A DNA stretch of 55,746 nt from Palleronia rufa (GCF_000743715.1 NZ_JQEY01000017.1:1-55746), one strand, 5' to 3'. Positions 25,736 to 35,019 are shown, counted from the first letter of the stretch. A program made the numbers and translations. Notes: generated by a model from the letters alone, not told the origin.

Positions 25736-27127
25736 CTATCCCGGCCCGCCGCCGTCCTGCGAGCCGATGTCCCAGAACAGCCCGGCCATCATGGCGAGCC
25801 CCTCCTCGAAGAGCGGGATCAGACCGTGCTCGTTGGGCCCGTGCTGGCCGCAGCCTCCGTAGCTCTGCGGCAGCCACAGGACCGGGACGCCGAGCGCGGC
25901 GCGGAAGATCTCGGACGGGCCCGAGGCACCGATGGTGGGAATCACGTTCGGGGCCCGGCCCGTGGTCCGCGCGATGGAGGCGGCGACGCGAGCTACCCAA
26001 GGGTCTTCCGGGTCGGTGCGGGACGGGGGAAAGGCGTCGCGGCCCTCGACGGGCTCCACGGCGACCTCCGGAAAGCCCGCCGCGTCGAGATGGCGCCGAA
26101 GGGCGGGGACGACGTCCCGAGGCGGCGTATCGACGACATGGCGCAGCTGCAGCCGGGCGCGGGCCGTCCCGGCCACGGCGGGGACGGGGTTCTCCGGCTG
26201 GCCGGCGATCATGGCCAGGACGATGGCGCTGTTCCAGGCCGAGATGCGCTCCGTCCGGGACAGGCCCGGCTCGCCCCAATCGGCGTCCGGCTCGGGCGTG
26301 CCGGGGGCGGGCGCGACCGAGACGGCGCGGGCGGCGGCACGCACCGCGTCCGGCACCTCGGGGCGCCATCCTTCGACCAGGATGCGCCCGTCGCGCGAGA
26401 CGATGGAAGCGAGGGCATGGGCCAAGACCACGGCGGGGTCCTTCAGCAGTCCGCCCCAATGGCCCGAATGGTGGCTGCCCGGGCGCAGGTCGACCACGAG
26501 GTCCATCGCCAGCCCGCCCCGCGTGCCCAGCGTGATGTCGGCCACCTCCATGCTCTGGCGCGGCCCGTCGAGCGCGACCATGACGTCGGCGGCGAGCAGG
26601 TCGCGGTTGGCCCCGACGAAGGCTTCCAGCCCCGGCGAGCCCGCCTCCTCCCCCATCTCGATCAGCACGGTCGCGTCGAAGCCGAGCCGCCCCCGCGCCC
26701 CGATCACGGCGCGCAGGGCCTCGATGGCGATCAGGTGCTGGCCCTTGTTGTCGACGGTGCCGCGCCCGTAGATGCGGTCGCCCTCGCGCGTGAGCGTCCA
26801 GGGGTCGAGCCCGTCGCGCCAGCGCTCGGGCATGGCGCGCACGACGTCGCCGTGGCCGTAGACCAGCACCGTGGGACCCGTCCCCTCGTGGCGGCGGGCG
26901 ACCAGGAAGGGACCGGCCTGCGGCTCGGGGTTCGGGTGGATCTCCACCTCGAAGCCCATCGCCGACAGCAGCGGCCCAACCCCTTCCCGGCAGTAGGTCT
27001 CGAGCGCGGGCAGGTCGGGCGGGTTGCTCTCGGACCGGATCGCCACAAGGCGGGCGAGCGTATCGAGGAACGCGTCGATCCCATCCCGCGCACGGGCGAC
27101 GACTGATGCGCGGTCGATGTTGGTCAT
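25736..27127 (-). CDS. M20-family metallopeptidase/amidohydrolase
   Basis: A 463-residue zinc hydrolase of the M20 (ArgE/DapE/CPG2, dipeptidase-like) family. Metal-site segments are VLVYGHGDVV, GRGTVDNKGQHL, and IEMGEEAGSPG with the catalytic Glu pair. GSHHSGHWGG belongs to the dimerisation/lid domain, and GGCGQHGPNEHGLI near the C-terminus supplies the last metal His. It would cleave an amide or peptide bond to release a carboxylate. It is divergent from the amidase at 27213, and the shared 85-base gap holds a CTTAG-N4-CTAAG operator. Both hydrolases may therefore respond to the same signal. GGGAGGAC precedes the ATG. Confidence 0.9.
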   Translation of the reverse strand: MTNIDRASVVARARDGIDAFLDTLARLVAIRSESNPPDLPALETYCREGVGPLLSAMGFEVEIHPNPEPQAGPFLVARRHEGTGPTVLVYGHGDVVRAMPERWRDGLDPWTLTREGDRIYGRGTVDNKGQHLIAIEALRAVIGARGRLGFDATVLIEMGEEAGSPGLEAFVGANRDLLAADVMVALDGPRQSMEVADITLGTRGGLAMDLVVDLRPGSHHSGHWGGLLKDPAVVLAHALASIVSRDGRILVEGWRPEVPDAVRAAARAVSVAPAPGTPEPDADWGEPGLSRTERISAWNSAIVLAMIAGQPENPVPAVAGTARARLQLRHVVDTPPRDVVPALRRHLDAAGFPEVAVEPVEGRDAFPPSRTDPEDPWVARVAASIARTTGRAPNVIPTIGASGPSEIFRAALGVPVLWLPQSYGGCGQHGPNEHGLIPLFEEGLAMMAGLFWDIGSQDGGGPG

Positions 27128-27167
27128 GCCGTCCTCCCTCGGGCTGGTGACAGCAGGTGGAGCGTAG

Positions 27168-27181
27168 CTTAGTCATCTAAG
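27168..27181. promoter_or_regulatory. Operator site 1 (CTTAG-TCAT-CTAAG)
   Basis: A 14-base inverted repeat with perfect 5-base arms, midway between the M20 gene and the amidase gene. Read leftward, an ATGACA box (27185-27190) is followed by a 17-base spacer containing the site and then a weak -10. A repressor here could block both divergent genes. It shares form and 4-base spacing with sites at 28741, 35065, 39630, 43655 and 43702. Confidence 0.65.
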
Positions 27182-27212
27182 ACGTGTCATCGCCCCATCC
27201 TAAGGACGACCC

Positions 27213-28667
27213 ATGACCGACCCCTGCGACGTCGACGCGACCGAGGCCCGGCGCATGATCGGCGCCAAGGCGCTCTCCCCCGTCGAGCTGGTGAAGGGCT
27301 GCCTCGCCCGGATCGAGGCGGTGGACCGGCCCCTGAACGGCGTCGTGGCCATCGACTCGGAGGCGGCGCTGTCGGCGGCCCGCGCGGCCGAGGCGGCGGT
27401 CATGGCGGGCGAAGCGCTCGGGCCCCTTCATGGCTTGCCGGTGGGGATCAAGGACCTGGCCGACACGAAGGGGCTGCGCACGACCTACGGCTCTCGGATG
27501 TTCGAGGATCACGTGCCGGCGGCGGACGAGGGGCTGGTCGCGAACCTTCGCGCCAAGGGCGCCATCGTGTTGGCCAAGACGAACACGCCGGAATGGGGCG
27601 CGGGCGGCAACACGTTCAATCCGGTCTACGGCGTCAGCGGCAACCCCTTCGCGCCCGAACTGACTTGCGGCGGTTCTTCCGGCGGGTCGGCCATCGCGCT
27701 CGCGACTGGTATGGTGCCGTTGGCGCACGGGTCCGACAACGCCGGCAGCCTGCGCATCCCGGCGGCCTATTGCGGCGTGGTCGGCTACCGCCCGACGGCG
27801 GGGGTCGTCGCGTCCGAGATGCGGCCCTTCGGCATGTCTCACTTCGCCGTGCAGGGGCCCATGGCGCGCAGCGTGGCGGACGTGACGCTGATGTTACGCG
27901 CGATGGCCACGGCGCACGCGTCCGACCCGCTAGCGGCCCCTCTGGTCGAGGCGCCGGGCGCGGCGGACCTGTCCGGCCTGCGCCTCGCCGTCTCCGAGGA
28001 CCTGGGCTTCGCCGCCGTCGACAGCGGGCTGCGCGCGGTCTTTCGAGACCGGGTGGCGGTGTTCGGCGACGCCTTCGCGTCCCTCGCGTGGACCCATCCC
28101 GACTTCGGCGCGACGCGCGAGGTCTACGAGACGATCCGCGCATTCAACTACATCGGCATGTATGCCGAGCGCGCCCGCGACGAGCCAGACCGCTGGGGCC
28201 CGCTGGTCGAGCAGAACCTGGAGCATGCCAAGCGCTTCTCGGTCGAGGAGATGGCCGTCGCCCATGTCGAGCAGGCGCGCATATATCGCCGGGTCGCGGC
28301 CTTCTTCGACGACCACGACGTGCTGATCACGCCGACGGTCGGCGCCTATCCCTGGCCGAAGCACGAGATCTATCCCCGCCGGATCGCGGAGGCTGAGATG
28401 GCGAACTACTTCGACTGGGTCGGGCTGACCTATGCGGTCACGCTGGTGAACCATCCCTCCGTGTCGATCCCCTGCGGGCTGGACGACCGCGGCACGCCCT
28501 TCGGCATCCAGCTCGTCGGGCGGCGCAATGGCGATCTCGCGCTCCTGCGCGTCGCCGCCGCGCTGGAGGCGCTGCTGGCGCAGGACCCGGACACGGCGCG
28601 GCCCCGCCCCGACCTCGACCGGTTGGCAACGATGCCCGGCGGGGACGAGATGGACCCGGTGACCTGA
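27213..28667 (+). CDS. Amidase (amidase-signature family)
   Basis: A 484-residue amidase-signature enzyme. The catalytic Lys is in GLPVGIKDLAD. The glycine/serine-rich signature CGGSSGGSAIALATGMVPLAHGSDNAGSLRIPAAYCG supplies the cis-Ser and the nucleophile Ser (AGSLRIP). It would hydrolyse a carboxamide to acid and ammonia in the cytoplasm. The substrate cannot be read from sequence. Its operator and location suggest that it feeds an acid to the aromatic pathway, for example from an aromatic amide; this is inference. The ATG is preceded by AAGGACGA. Confidence 0.9.
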   Translation: MTDPCDVDATEARRMIGAKALSPVELVKGCLARIEAVDRPLNGVVAIDSEAALSAARAAEAAVMAGEALGPLHGLPVGIKDLADTKGLRTTYGSRMFEDHVPAADEGLVANLRAKGAIVLAKTNTPEWGAGGNTFNPVYGVSGNPFAPELTCGGSSGGSAIALATGMVPLAHGSDNAGSLRIPAAYCGVVGYRPTAGVVASEMRPFGMSHFAVQGPMARSVADVTLMLRAMATAHASDPLAAPLVEAPGAADLSGLRLAVSEDLGFAAVDSGLRAVFRDRVAVFGDAFASLAWTHPDFGATREVYETIRAFNYIGMYAERARDEPDRWGPLVEQNLEHAKRFSVEEMAVAHVEQARIYRRVAAFFDDHDVLITPTVGAYPWPKHEIYPRRIAEAEMANYFDWVGLTYAVTLVNHPSVSIPCGLDDRGTPFGIQLVGRRNGDLALLRVAAALEALLAQDPDTARPRPDLDRLATMPGGDEMDPVT

Positions 28668-28740
28668 CGTTTCGACCGCCGATCTGGAAGACCGCGAGTT
28701 GACGGAACCGGATCTGGCGACACGTCTCACGGTGTAGAAA

Positions 28741-28754
28741 CTGAGAGGTCTAAG
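28741..28754. promoter_or_regulatory. Possible operator site 2 (CTGAG-AGGT-CTAAG)
   Basis: This differs from the palindrome of the other sites by one base in the left arm. It lies directly over the ribosome binding site (GAGAGG) of the PEBP gene, ending one base before its ATG. It could be a true repressor site, or it could arise by chance from the ribosome binding site, so it is the weaker member of the set. Confidence 0.4.
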
Positions 28755-28755
28755 T

Positions 28756-29250
28756 ATGTCGGACGCGAACTTCACCCTGGACGTCCCCGGCATCCCCGCG
28801 GGCGGCACCATTCCCGAGCGCCATGTCTACGACGACTGGGGCTGCACGGGCGACAACGTCTCGCCCGCCTTGGAGTGGAAGGACGCGCCCAAGGGCACCA
28901 AGAGCTTCGTCGTCACCGTCTACGACCCCGACGCGCCCACGGGGAGCGGGTTCTGGCATTGGGTGGTTTTCGACATTCCTGCGCACGTGACGCGCATCCC
29001 CGAGGATGCCGGGAACCAGGGCGGCATCCCCGACGGCGCGGTGCAGGGACGCACGGACTGGGGCGCGCCGGGCTATGGCGGCCCCGTGCCGCCGCCGGGG
29101 GACGCGCCGCACCGCTACGTGTTCACGGTCCACGCGCTCGGGGTGGAGTCGCTCGGACTCGACGATCAGGCCTCGGCAGCGATGGTCGGCTTCATGACCC
29201 ACCAGAACAGCCTCGGATCGGCGACCTTCGAGGCGTTCTACGCCCGCTGA
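28756..29250 (+). CDS. YbhB/YbcL-family (PEBP-like) protein
   Basis: A 164-residue phosphatidylethanolamine-binding-like protein. Characteristic segments are GDNVSPALEWKDAPKGTKSFVVTVYDPDAPTGSGFWHWVVFDIP and GAPGYGGPVPPPGDAPHRYVFTVHAL. These form the family's small anion-binding pocket (DPDAP and GYGGPxPP motifs). The function in bacteria is not settled. There is no signal peptide. It ends convergent with pcaB, and the two coding regions overlap by 13 bases tail to tail. Confidence 0.9.
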   Translation: MSDANFTLDVPGIPAGGTIPERHVYDDWGCTGDNVSPALEWKDAPKGTKSFVVTVYDPDAPTGSGFWHWVVFDIPAHVTRIPEDAGNQGGIPDGAVQGRTDWGAPGYGGPVPPPGDAPHRYVFTVHALGVESLGLDDQASAAMVGFMTHQNSLGSATFEAFYAR

Positions 29251-30311
29251 GGCGAGGCGGTGCCCGCGGCGCCGATGGTCAGGTCGCCGACGACCTCGGT
29301 GGCCAGCGCCGTCGCTCGCATCGCGACGCGGGCCAGCGGCGGCAGGGTGAGCCATTCCAGCGCCCAGGCCGCGCCGGAGCGTTCCTGCTCGTGGAGGCCC
29401 GCATGGAGCATGCCGCCCGCGAGGGTCGCGGCGTGGCGGGCGAGGGCGGCGAGGATCTCGGCGCGCACGGGGTTGGCCTTGTGCGCCATGGCCGAGGAGC
29501 CACCGCCGCCCGCCAGCCGCGCGTCGTCAACGCCCTGCTGCACCATCAGGCCGACGTCGGTGCCGATCTTGCCCAAGGAAACGCAGAGGTTCGCATAGGC
29601 CGCCGCAACGGCGACCGGCCCGTCGCGCTCGGCGTGCCAGGCGGGGCCGTCCGCCAGGCCGAGGGCCTCGGCCATGCGCGCGGACACGGCGTCTGCGCTC
29701 GGGCCGAGCGTCGCGCGGTCTCCCACGGGCCCGCCGAGTTGCAGCCGGGCCGCGTCCTCCGTGGCGGCTGCGATGCGGTCGCGGTGGCGCGGGATCGGTC
29801 GGCGCCAAGCCGCGATCCGCTGCGCGGCGCGGATCGGCAGGGCGGCCTGCATCCGGGTGCGGCCCATGATCTCGCGCGCGCCGTCGCGGGCCGCGAGCGC
29901 GTCGAGCGCGTCGGTCAGCGCCGCCAGCCGGGCGTCCAGCGCCGCGCCGGTCTCGCGCAGCGAGAGCGCGAGCCCCGTGTCCATCACGTCCTGCGAGGTC
30001 GCGCCCGCATGGACGAGCGGGGCGTCCGCGCCCGCCATCGCGCGAAGCCGCGCGACGAGGGCCGGGACCGGCACGCCGTCGCGCGCGGTGCCATCACGCA
30101 GGTCCGCGGGCGCGATGTCGGCCGCTTCGATCAGGTCGGCGAGCGGGTCGGCGCGATCCTCGGGCGCGTCCCCCTCGGTGGCCTGCGCGCGCAGGAGCGC
30201 GACCTCGAAGGCGAGCATGTGGCCGAGCTGTCGCTCGGGCGACCAGATCGCCGCGGCCTCCGCGTCGCCGAAGAGGCCGCCGAGCCACGGGTGGTCCAGC
30301 GCGTCCGTCAC
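29238..30311 (-). CDS. pcaB: 3-carboxy-cis,cis-muconate cycloisomerase
   Basis: A 357-residue member of the fumarase/aspartase superfamily. PcaB lactonises 3-carboxymuconate in the protocatechuate branch. Signatures are PLVHAGATSQDVMDTG (the first conserved region) and GGGGSSAMAHKANPVRAE (the GSSxMxxKxNP catalytic loop). The start is GTG at 30311, overlapping the pcaD stop as GTGA. The apparent extension further upstream lies inside pcaD and is Arg-rich shadow. It is last in the pca operon. Its length is on the short side of the family but all core motifs are present. Confidence 0.92.
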   Translation of the reverse strand: MTDALDHPWLGGLFGDAEAAAIWSPERQLGHMLAFEVALLRAQATEGDAPEDRADPLADLIEAADIAPADLRDGTARDGVPVPALVARLRAMAGADAPLVHAGATSQDVMDTGLALSLRETGAALDARLAALTDALDALAARDGAREIMGRTRMQAALPIRAAQRIAAWRRPIPRHRDRIAAATEDAARLQLGGPVGDRATLGPSADAVSARMAEALGLADGPAWHAERDGPVAVAAAYANLCVSLGKIGTDVGLMVQQGVDDARLAGGGGSSAMAHKANPVRAEILAALARHAATLAGGMLHAGLHEQERSGAAWALEWLTLPPLARVAMRATALATEVVGDLTIGAAGTASPQRA

Positions 30312-31087
30312 CCGATCCGATCCCGCGCGGCGAGCACGGCGCGGGCCATCGCGGCGGGCGCCTCGATGGGCGGCAGGTGGCCGACGTCGTCCAGCACCTC
30401 CAGCACCGCGCCGGGGATCGCGGCGGCCAGCGCCTCGACCACGGAGGGCGGGGTCGCGCCGTCCCGCGATCCGGCGAGGCAGATCGCGGGCAGGTCCAGC
30501 CCTCCGGCCGCCGCGCCGAGATCGGCCGCCGCGATGGCGGCGCAAGCGCGGGCGTAGCCCTCGGGCGGCGTGCGTTCCAGCATCAGGCGCCAGCCGCGGT
30601 CGGCCTCCGGATTCGCGGCGCGCCAGGCGGGCGCGAACCAGCGCCCCAGCACGGCTTCCGCGATGGCGGGCAGCCCGTCCCGGCGCACGGCGTCGATCCG
30701 GGCCTGCCAGGCCTCGGGGGTGCCGATCCGCGTTCCAGTGCAGGCCAGGACGACGGCGCCCGCGAGGTCGGGGCGCGCGGCGGCCAGGGCCTGCGCGACC
30801 ATGCCGCCCATCGAGACGCCGCAGACCACCGCGCGCGCCAGCCCCGCGCGGTCCATCAACGCCGCGAGGTCGGCGGCGTGGTCCTCGATCGTGGCGGGCG
30901 GCCCGTCCGACAACCCGTGGCCGCGGATGTCACAACGGAGGAGCGGCATGTCCGGCGGCAGCGCCGCGCAGGTCGCGTCCCAGAGCCGCAGGTCGGTCCC
31001 CAGCGAGTTGGCGAAGGCGACGCCCGGTCCTGCGCCGGGCCGCCAATGGACGTGGAGCAGCGCGTCGCCGTTGCGCTGGAACGACAT
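30308..31087 (-). CDS. pcaD: 3-oxoadipate enol-lactonase
   Basis: A 259-residue alpha/beta hydrolase that opens 3-oxoadipate enol-lactone to 3-oxoadipate. Its features are FANSLGTDLRLWD (oxyanion strand), CDIRGHGLSD, the nucleophile elbow CGVSMGGMVAQ, the acid-residue strand ICLAGSRDGATPP and the catalytic His in DVGHLPPIEAP. The ATG at 31087 gives the usual N-terminus; a GTG at 31099 that overlaps the stop of the keto-acid cleavage gene is a possible coupled start. There is no C-terminal PcaC fusion; pcaC is a separate gene at 33282. Confidence 0.92.
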   Translation of the reverse strand: MSFQRNGDALLHVHWRPGAGPGVAFANSLGTDLRLWDATCAALPPDMPLLRCDIRGHGLSDGPPATIEDHAADLAALMDRAGLARAVVCGVSMGGMVAQALAAARPDLAGAVVLACTGTRIGTPEAWQARIDAVRRDGLPAIAEAVLGRWFAPAWRAANPEADRGWRLMLERTPPEGYARACAAIAAADLGAAAGGLDLPAICLAGSRDGATPPSVVEALAAAIPGAVLEVLDDVGHLPPIEAPAAMARAVLAARDRIG

Positions 31088-31095
31088 GCCGGGGG

Positions 31096-31956
31096 TCACG
31101 CCGCCCGGAGCCCCAGGATGGTGCGCGCCTCCGCCGGGGTGGCGGGGCGGCGGCCGTGGCGGACTGCGGCCTCGGCGGCGCGTTCGACCAGCGCGGCGTT
31201 GGACGGGGCGAGGGTGGCGCGGTCCATCCGCACGTTGTCCTCCAGCCCCGTGCGCAGGTGGCCCCCGGCCTCCGCCGCCCAGTCGTTGAGCACGGCCTGG
31301 CCGGCGCCGATCCCGGCGGCGCACCACGGGGCGTCATCGCCGAAGAGATGGCGCTTGGTGGCGAGCATCGCCTCGAAGGCGTGGCGGTCGACGGGCAGGG
31401 CGTTCCGCACGCCCATCACGAACTGGACGTAGGGCGGACGGCCCGCGTCGTTGCCGCCGGTCCCGGTCGGCAGCCGGCCGTCCCGCCACATCGCGTGCGC
31501 CTGGTAGAGATGGCTCAGGTCGAAGCACTCGATCTCGGGGACGACGCCGTGGGCGGCCATCTCGCCCGCGAGCCAGTCCACGAGGTCGGGCGGGTTCTCG
31601 TAGACGCGGGTGGGGAAGTTGTTCGAGCCGACGCTGAGCGAGCACATGTCGGGGCCGAGCGGGATCATCCCGCCGCGCATCCGGCCCGCCCCCGACCGGC
31701 CGCCGGTCGAAAGCTGCACGATCATGCCGGGGCAGGCCGCCTCGATCCCCGCCTTGAGCTCGGCGAAGCGGCCGGGGTCGCTCGACGGGGTGCCGTCGTC
31801 GCCCCGCACGTGGCAATGGGCGATGGTCGCGCCCGCGTCGAAGGCCTCCCGCGTGCTGGCGACCTGCTCGGCCACGGTGATCGGCACGGCGGGGTTGTCG
31901 GACTTCTGCGGCACCGATCCGGTGATCGCGACGCAGAGGATCGCCGGATCAGACAT
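31096..31956 (-). CDS. Beta-keto acid cleavage enzyme (DUF849/BKACE), probably acting on 3-oxoadipate
   Basis: A 286-residue TIM-barrel zinc enzyme of the BKACE family. The metal site includes HCHVRG (His47 and His49). QLSTGGRSGAGRMRGGMIPLGPDM, YENPPDLVDWLAGEM and, near the end, HLRTGLEDN line the substrate and CoA sites. The family condenses a 3-keto acid with acetyl-CoA and cleaves it to acetoacetate and a new CoA ester. It sits between pcaG and pcaD, and no pcaI, pcaJ or pcaF is present. The likely substrate is therefore 3-oxoadipate, giving succinyl-CoA and acetoacetate. That assignment is contextual. Confidence 0.85.
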   Translation of the reverse strand: MSDPAILCVAITGSVPQKSDNPAVPITVAEQVASTREAFDAGATIAHCHVRGDDGTPSSDPGRFAELKAGIEAACPGMIVQLSTGGRSGAGRMRGGMIPLGPDMCSLSVGSNNFPTRVYENPPDLVDWLAGEMAAHGVVPEIECFDLSHLYQAHAMWRDGRLPTGTGGNDAGRPPYVQFVMGVRNALPVDRHAFEAMLATKRHLFGDDAPWCAAGIGAGQAVLNDWAAEAGGHLRTGLEDNVRMDRATLAPSNAALVERAAEAAVRHGRRPATPAEARTILGLRAA

Positions 31957-32542
31957 CCAGGAACACCGTCTCGCCCGGACCCTGCAGGCGGATGTCGAAG
32001 CGGAGCCCGCCGTCCTCCTCGCGCGCGACCAGGGTCTCGCGGCGCTCCCGCTGCTCGATGCGGGCGAGCATCGGGTCGCCGTCGAGGTCGGCGCCCGGCC
32101 AGTACATCCGCGTGTGCAGCCCGAGGTTGATGCCGCGCGCGAAGACCATGAGCGTCACGTGCGGGTGCTGCGGGCGGCCGTCGGCGAAGGGGACCGCGCC
32201 GGGGCGGGTGGTCTCGAAGGTCCAGACCCCGTCCGCGTCGCAGCCCGACCGGGCGAAGCCGTGGAAGCCCGGGGCGGCGTCGGGCGGGAAGCGGCCCTCC
32301 GCGTCGGCCTGCCATGCCTCGACCATCGCGTCGCGCAGGACCATGCCCGTCCCGTCGATCACGCGGCCGCGCACCGTGACCCGGTCGCCCTCGAAGCCGT
32401 CGCCCAGCATGCGGGCGCCGAGATTCGCGCCGCCATACATGGGCAGGCCGACATCGTTGGGCAGGCAGCCGATATGGACGTAGGGACCGGCCGTCTGGGA
32501 GGCGGATTCCAGCAGGTAGGGATGGGTGTTCGGGGGGGTCAT
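31949..32542 (-). CDS. pcaG: Protocatechuate 3,4-dioxygenase, alpha subunit
   Basis: A 197-residue intradiol dioxygenase subunit. [30 protein letters not shown] matches the beta-sandwich core. The iron-ligand tyrosine and histidine positions of the beta subunit are not all conserved, as expected for the alpha subunit. PcaG pairs with PcaH to form the ring-cleaving enzyme. The ATG overlaps the pcaH stop (ATGA), and the 3' end overlaps the BKACE gene by 8 bases. Confidence 0.93.
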   Translation of the reverse strand: MTPPNTHPYLLESASQTAGPYVHIGCLPNDVGLPMYGGANLGARMLGDGFEGDRVTVRGRVIDGTGMVLRDAMVEAWQADAEGRFPPDAAPGFHGFARSGCDADGVWTFETTRPGAVPFADGRPQHPHVTLMVFARGINLGLHTRMYWPGADLDGDPMLARIEQRERRETLVAREEDGGLRFDIRLQGPGETVFLDV

Positions 32543-33282
32543 AGCGCCTCCGGGCGGTTCTCGAACGGCGTCTGGCGTCGCCCGCGCAGCACGATGTCGA
32601 AGCGGTAGGCGCGCGTGTCCATCGGGATCGTCGCCTGCCAGTCGAGCCGAGCGGTCAGCCGGTCTACCGCGTCCGGGTCGGGGATGGTGCCCACGATCGG
32701 GCAGAGCGGGATGTGCGGGTCGCCCTCGAAATACATCTGGGTGATGAGGCGCTGACCGAAGCTATGCCCGAACAGGCTGAAGTGGATGTGGGCGGGGCGC
32801 CAGTCGTTCATGCCGTTGGGCCAGGGATAGGGGCCGGGCTGGATGGTGCGGAAGGCATACGTGCCGTCCTCGCCGGTCATGCAGCGCCCGCAGCCGCCGA
32901 AGTTCGGGTCCAGGGGGGCGAGGTAGCCGTCGCGCGCGTGGCGGTAGCGGCCTCCGGCATTGGCCTGCCACACCTCCAAGAGCGCGCCGGGCACGGGGCG
33001 CCCGGTCTCGTCGCGCACGGTGCCCGTCACCACGATGCGCGGGCCGATCGCCTCCTCGCCGGTGAAGTTGGTGATGAGGTCGGCGTCGCGTTCGCCCAGG
33101 AGGTCGTGGCCGAAGACCGGCCCCGTCTCCTCGGCGGGGCCCGAAGGGAAGGACAGCGGCGCGAGCCGCGGGCTGCGTGTGACGGTGGTGCGGTAGGCCG
33201 GGTCGTGGGCGGGCGGGTGGACGCCGCGCGCGCGCTGGATCAGGCCGCCCTTCGCCCCGGGGGTCTTCGTCATCTCGCGCAT
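32539..33282 (-). CDS. pcaH: Protocatechuate 3,4-dioxygenase, beta subunit
   Basis: A 247-residue catalytic subunit that cleaves protocatechuate between its hydroxyls to 3-carboxy-cis,cis-muconate. The non-haem Fe(III) ligands can be placed as Tyr113, Tyr152, His165 and His167. Their spacing (39, 13, 2) is that of the well-studied enzyme, within [10 protein letters not shown] and [21 protein letters not shown]. The start ATG at 33282 overlaps the pcaC stop as TGATG and has GAGGAGGA upstream; a GTG one codon earlier is possible. Confidence 0.95.
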   Translation of the reverse strand: MREMTKTPGAKGGLIQRARGVHPPAHDPAYRTTVTRSPRLAPLSFPSGPAEETGPVFGHDLLGERDADLITNFTGEEAIGPRIVVTGTVRDETGRPVPGALLEVWQANAGGRYRHARDGYLAPLDPNFGGCGRCMTGEDGTYAFRTIQPGPYPWPNGMNDWRPAHIHFSLFGHSFGQRLITQMYFEGDPHIPLCPIVGTIPDPDAVDRLTARLDWQATIPMDTRAYRFDIVLRGRRQTPFENRPEAL

Positions 33283-33656
33283 CACGCGTCCTCCTCGGCC
33301 CAGACTTGCTTGGCGAGCTTGATGGCATGGTTCGCGCGCGGCACGCCCGCGTAGATGGCGACGTGCTGGAACGCCTCCATCACGTCGCGCTTCGATGCGC
33401 CGGTGCGTGCGCAGGCGCGGACATGCATCGGGATCTCCTCGAAGTTGCCGGTCGCCGCCAGCAGCGCCAGCGTCAGCATCGACCGCTCGCGCAACGGGAT
33501 CGCGTCCGAGGCCCAGACGGTGCCCCAGGCGCCCTCGGTGATGAGGTCCTGGAAGGGGGCGTCGAGCGCGGTCTTCGCCGCCTCGGCGCGGTCCACATGC
33601 GCCTCGCCCAGGACGGCGCGACGCACCGACATCCCGGCCTCGCGTCGGTCGGTCAT
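33282..33656 (-). CDS. pcaC: 4-carboxymuconolactone decarboxylase
   Basis: A 124-residue small helical protein of the CMD/AhpD family. It removes CO2 from 4-carboxymuconolactone to give the enol-lactone used by PcaD. Family marks are [52 protein letters not shown]. The ATG at 33656 was chosen with AGAGAG upstream. It is the first pca gene after pht3, with a 79-base gap, so it is probably read from the pht3 promoter. Confidence 0.93.
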   Translation of the reverse strand: MTDRREAGMSVRRAVLGEAHVDRAEAAKTALDAPFQDLITEGAWGTVWASDAIPLRERSMLTLALLAATGNFEEIPMHVRACARTGASKRDVMEAFQHVAIYAGVPRANHAIKLAKQVWAEEDA

Positions 33657-33735
33657 CTCTCTGTTCCAGTCTTCATAGCGCCTGGGAAGCCGGCCCGCTG
33701 GACCGCGGTCCGGCAATCTCGGATCGTCGTCGCGA

Positions 33736-35019
33736 TCACTCGGCGGCGTGTGCCTCCGGTCCCTCGGCGGCGACGAGCGTGCGCCAGTCGGTCTCCTTCG
33801 GGTAGACCCCCTCGTGGGAGGCGATGCGCGCCTGCGGGATCGGGCTGTCCGTGCCGATGGCCCGTCCGCCCTCAGCCACCTTGGCGGCGGCGTCGGCCAT
33901 CAGGCGGCGGAATTCCACGATGGCCAGGTCCGAGGCGCCCAGCACGTCGGTATGCCGCTGGACGCGGGCGCCCATCGACACCCACATGATGATGTCCTCG
34001 TTGGGGATGCCCTCGACGCCGGTGAAGTGCCCCTCCTTCATCTTTTCCCGGTCCTGGTTGAAGTCGTTCTCGAGCGTATTCACGGTGCGCCACTTGTGGT
34101 CCACGTCCACGCCCGGCACCGCATGGTTGAACGCGCGCCACTCCTCGGTGGAGGGCACGTTCGGGCCGCCGAAGGCGATGAAGTGGAACGCCGTCTCGGT
34201 GTCGTTGATGGGCACGATGACCGAGGCGACCTTGTAGTTGTTGTTGGGCGGGATCAGCGAGTAGTAGGGCGCCACGAACTCGGTGATGCGCAGGTAGTTG
34301 TGGGTCCCGGCCCGCTTGATCGGCTTGCGGATCGCCGCGTAGTGGAAGCCGTAGGCGGTGGTCTCGGTCTGCATCTTCGGCGACTTGTCGGTCGAGGGGC
34401 GGTACCAGGACCTCTCGTCGGCCGCCGCGCCCTCCACCCGCGCAGGCTTCATCGTCGACGAGTGCAGCGACGACGAATGCGCGCTGTCGATCTGGCCCTC
34501 GTGGATCTGCGCCCAGTTGGCGGGGATGCGGATCTTGAGGATCGCGACGGGCGTGTCCTCCTCCGGCGCGAAGGCGGGGGGCTGGAACTCCGGCGCCTCG
34601 TCCGCCTCGCCGAGCCAGGCCCAGACGAAGCCGCCCCATTCGCGGACCGGGTAGGCGCGCGCCTTGACCTTGTCCATCAGCGGCGAGCCCTCGGGCTCCG
34701 ACGACATGGCGACGACGTTGCCGTCCACGTCCATCTTCCATCCGTGATAGAGGCAGCGCAGGCCGCATTCCTCGTTGCGACCGTAGACCAGCGAAGCCTT
34801 CCGGTGGGGGCAGAGCTCGTCGAGCATCCCCAGGCGGCCCTTGCTATCGCGGAAGGCGACGTAGGTCTCGCCCAGCACCTCGACGCGCAGCGGCTTGCCG
34901 TCGGGCTCGGCCACCTCTTCCATCAGACAGACGGGGGTCCAGTGCTGACGCATCAGCCGCGCCATGGGCGCGTCGTTCTCGACGAGGGTCAGCAGGTCGT
35001 TCTCTTCGGGCGTCAGCAT
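33736..35019 (-). CDS. pht3: Phthalate 4,5-dioxygenase, oxygenase (Rieske) subunit
   Basis: A 427-residue Rieske non-haem iron oxygenase. The Rieske site is Cys70/His72 and Cys89/His92 (CPHRKA and CLYHGWK). The mononuclear iron ligands are Asp178, His181 and His186 (DSAHSSSLHSS). The N-terminus MLTPEENDLLTLVENDAPMARLMRQHW follows the phthalate dioxygenase group. It would dihydroxylate phthalate to the 4,5-cis-dihydrodiol using electrons from the reductase encoded divergently. The start at 35019 follows AGGAGGAAAGCG. The dehydrogenase and decarboxylase genes across the promoter support the substrate assignment. Confidence 0.88.
   Translation of the reverse strand: MLTPEENDLLTLVENDAPMARLMRQHWTPVCLMEEVAEPDGKPLRVEVLGETYVAFRDSKGRLGMLDELCPHRKASLVYGRNEECGLRCLYHGWKMDVDGNVVAMSSEPEGSPLMDKVKARAYPVREWGGFVWAWLGEADEAPEFQPPAFAPEEDTPVAILKIRIPANWAQIHEGQIDSAHSSSLHSSTMKPARVEGAAADERSWYRPSTDKSPKMQTETTAYGFHYAAIRKPIKRAGTHNYLRITEFVAPYYSLIPPNNNYKVASVIVPINDTETAFHFIAFGGPNVPSTEEWRAFNHAVPGVDVDHKWRTVNTLENDFNQDREKMKEGHFTGVEGIPNEDIIMWVSMGARVQRHTDVLGASDLAIVEFRRLMADAAAKVAEGGRAIGTDSPIPQARIASHEGVYPKETDWRTLVAAEGPEAHAAE

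Noticed and set aside
25218-27176. A 652-residue minus-strand frame across the M20 gene
   Set aside because: Arg/Pro/Ala-rich shadow of the real M20 frame, with no family motifs.
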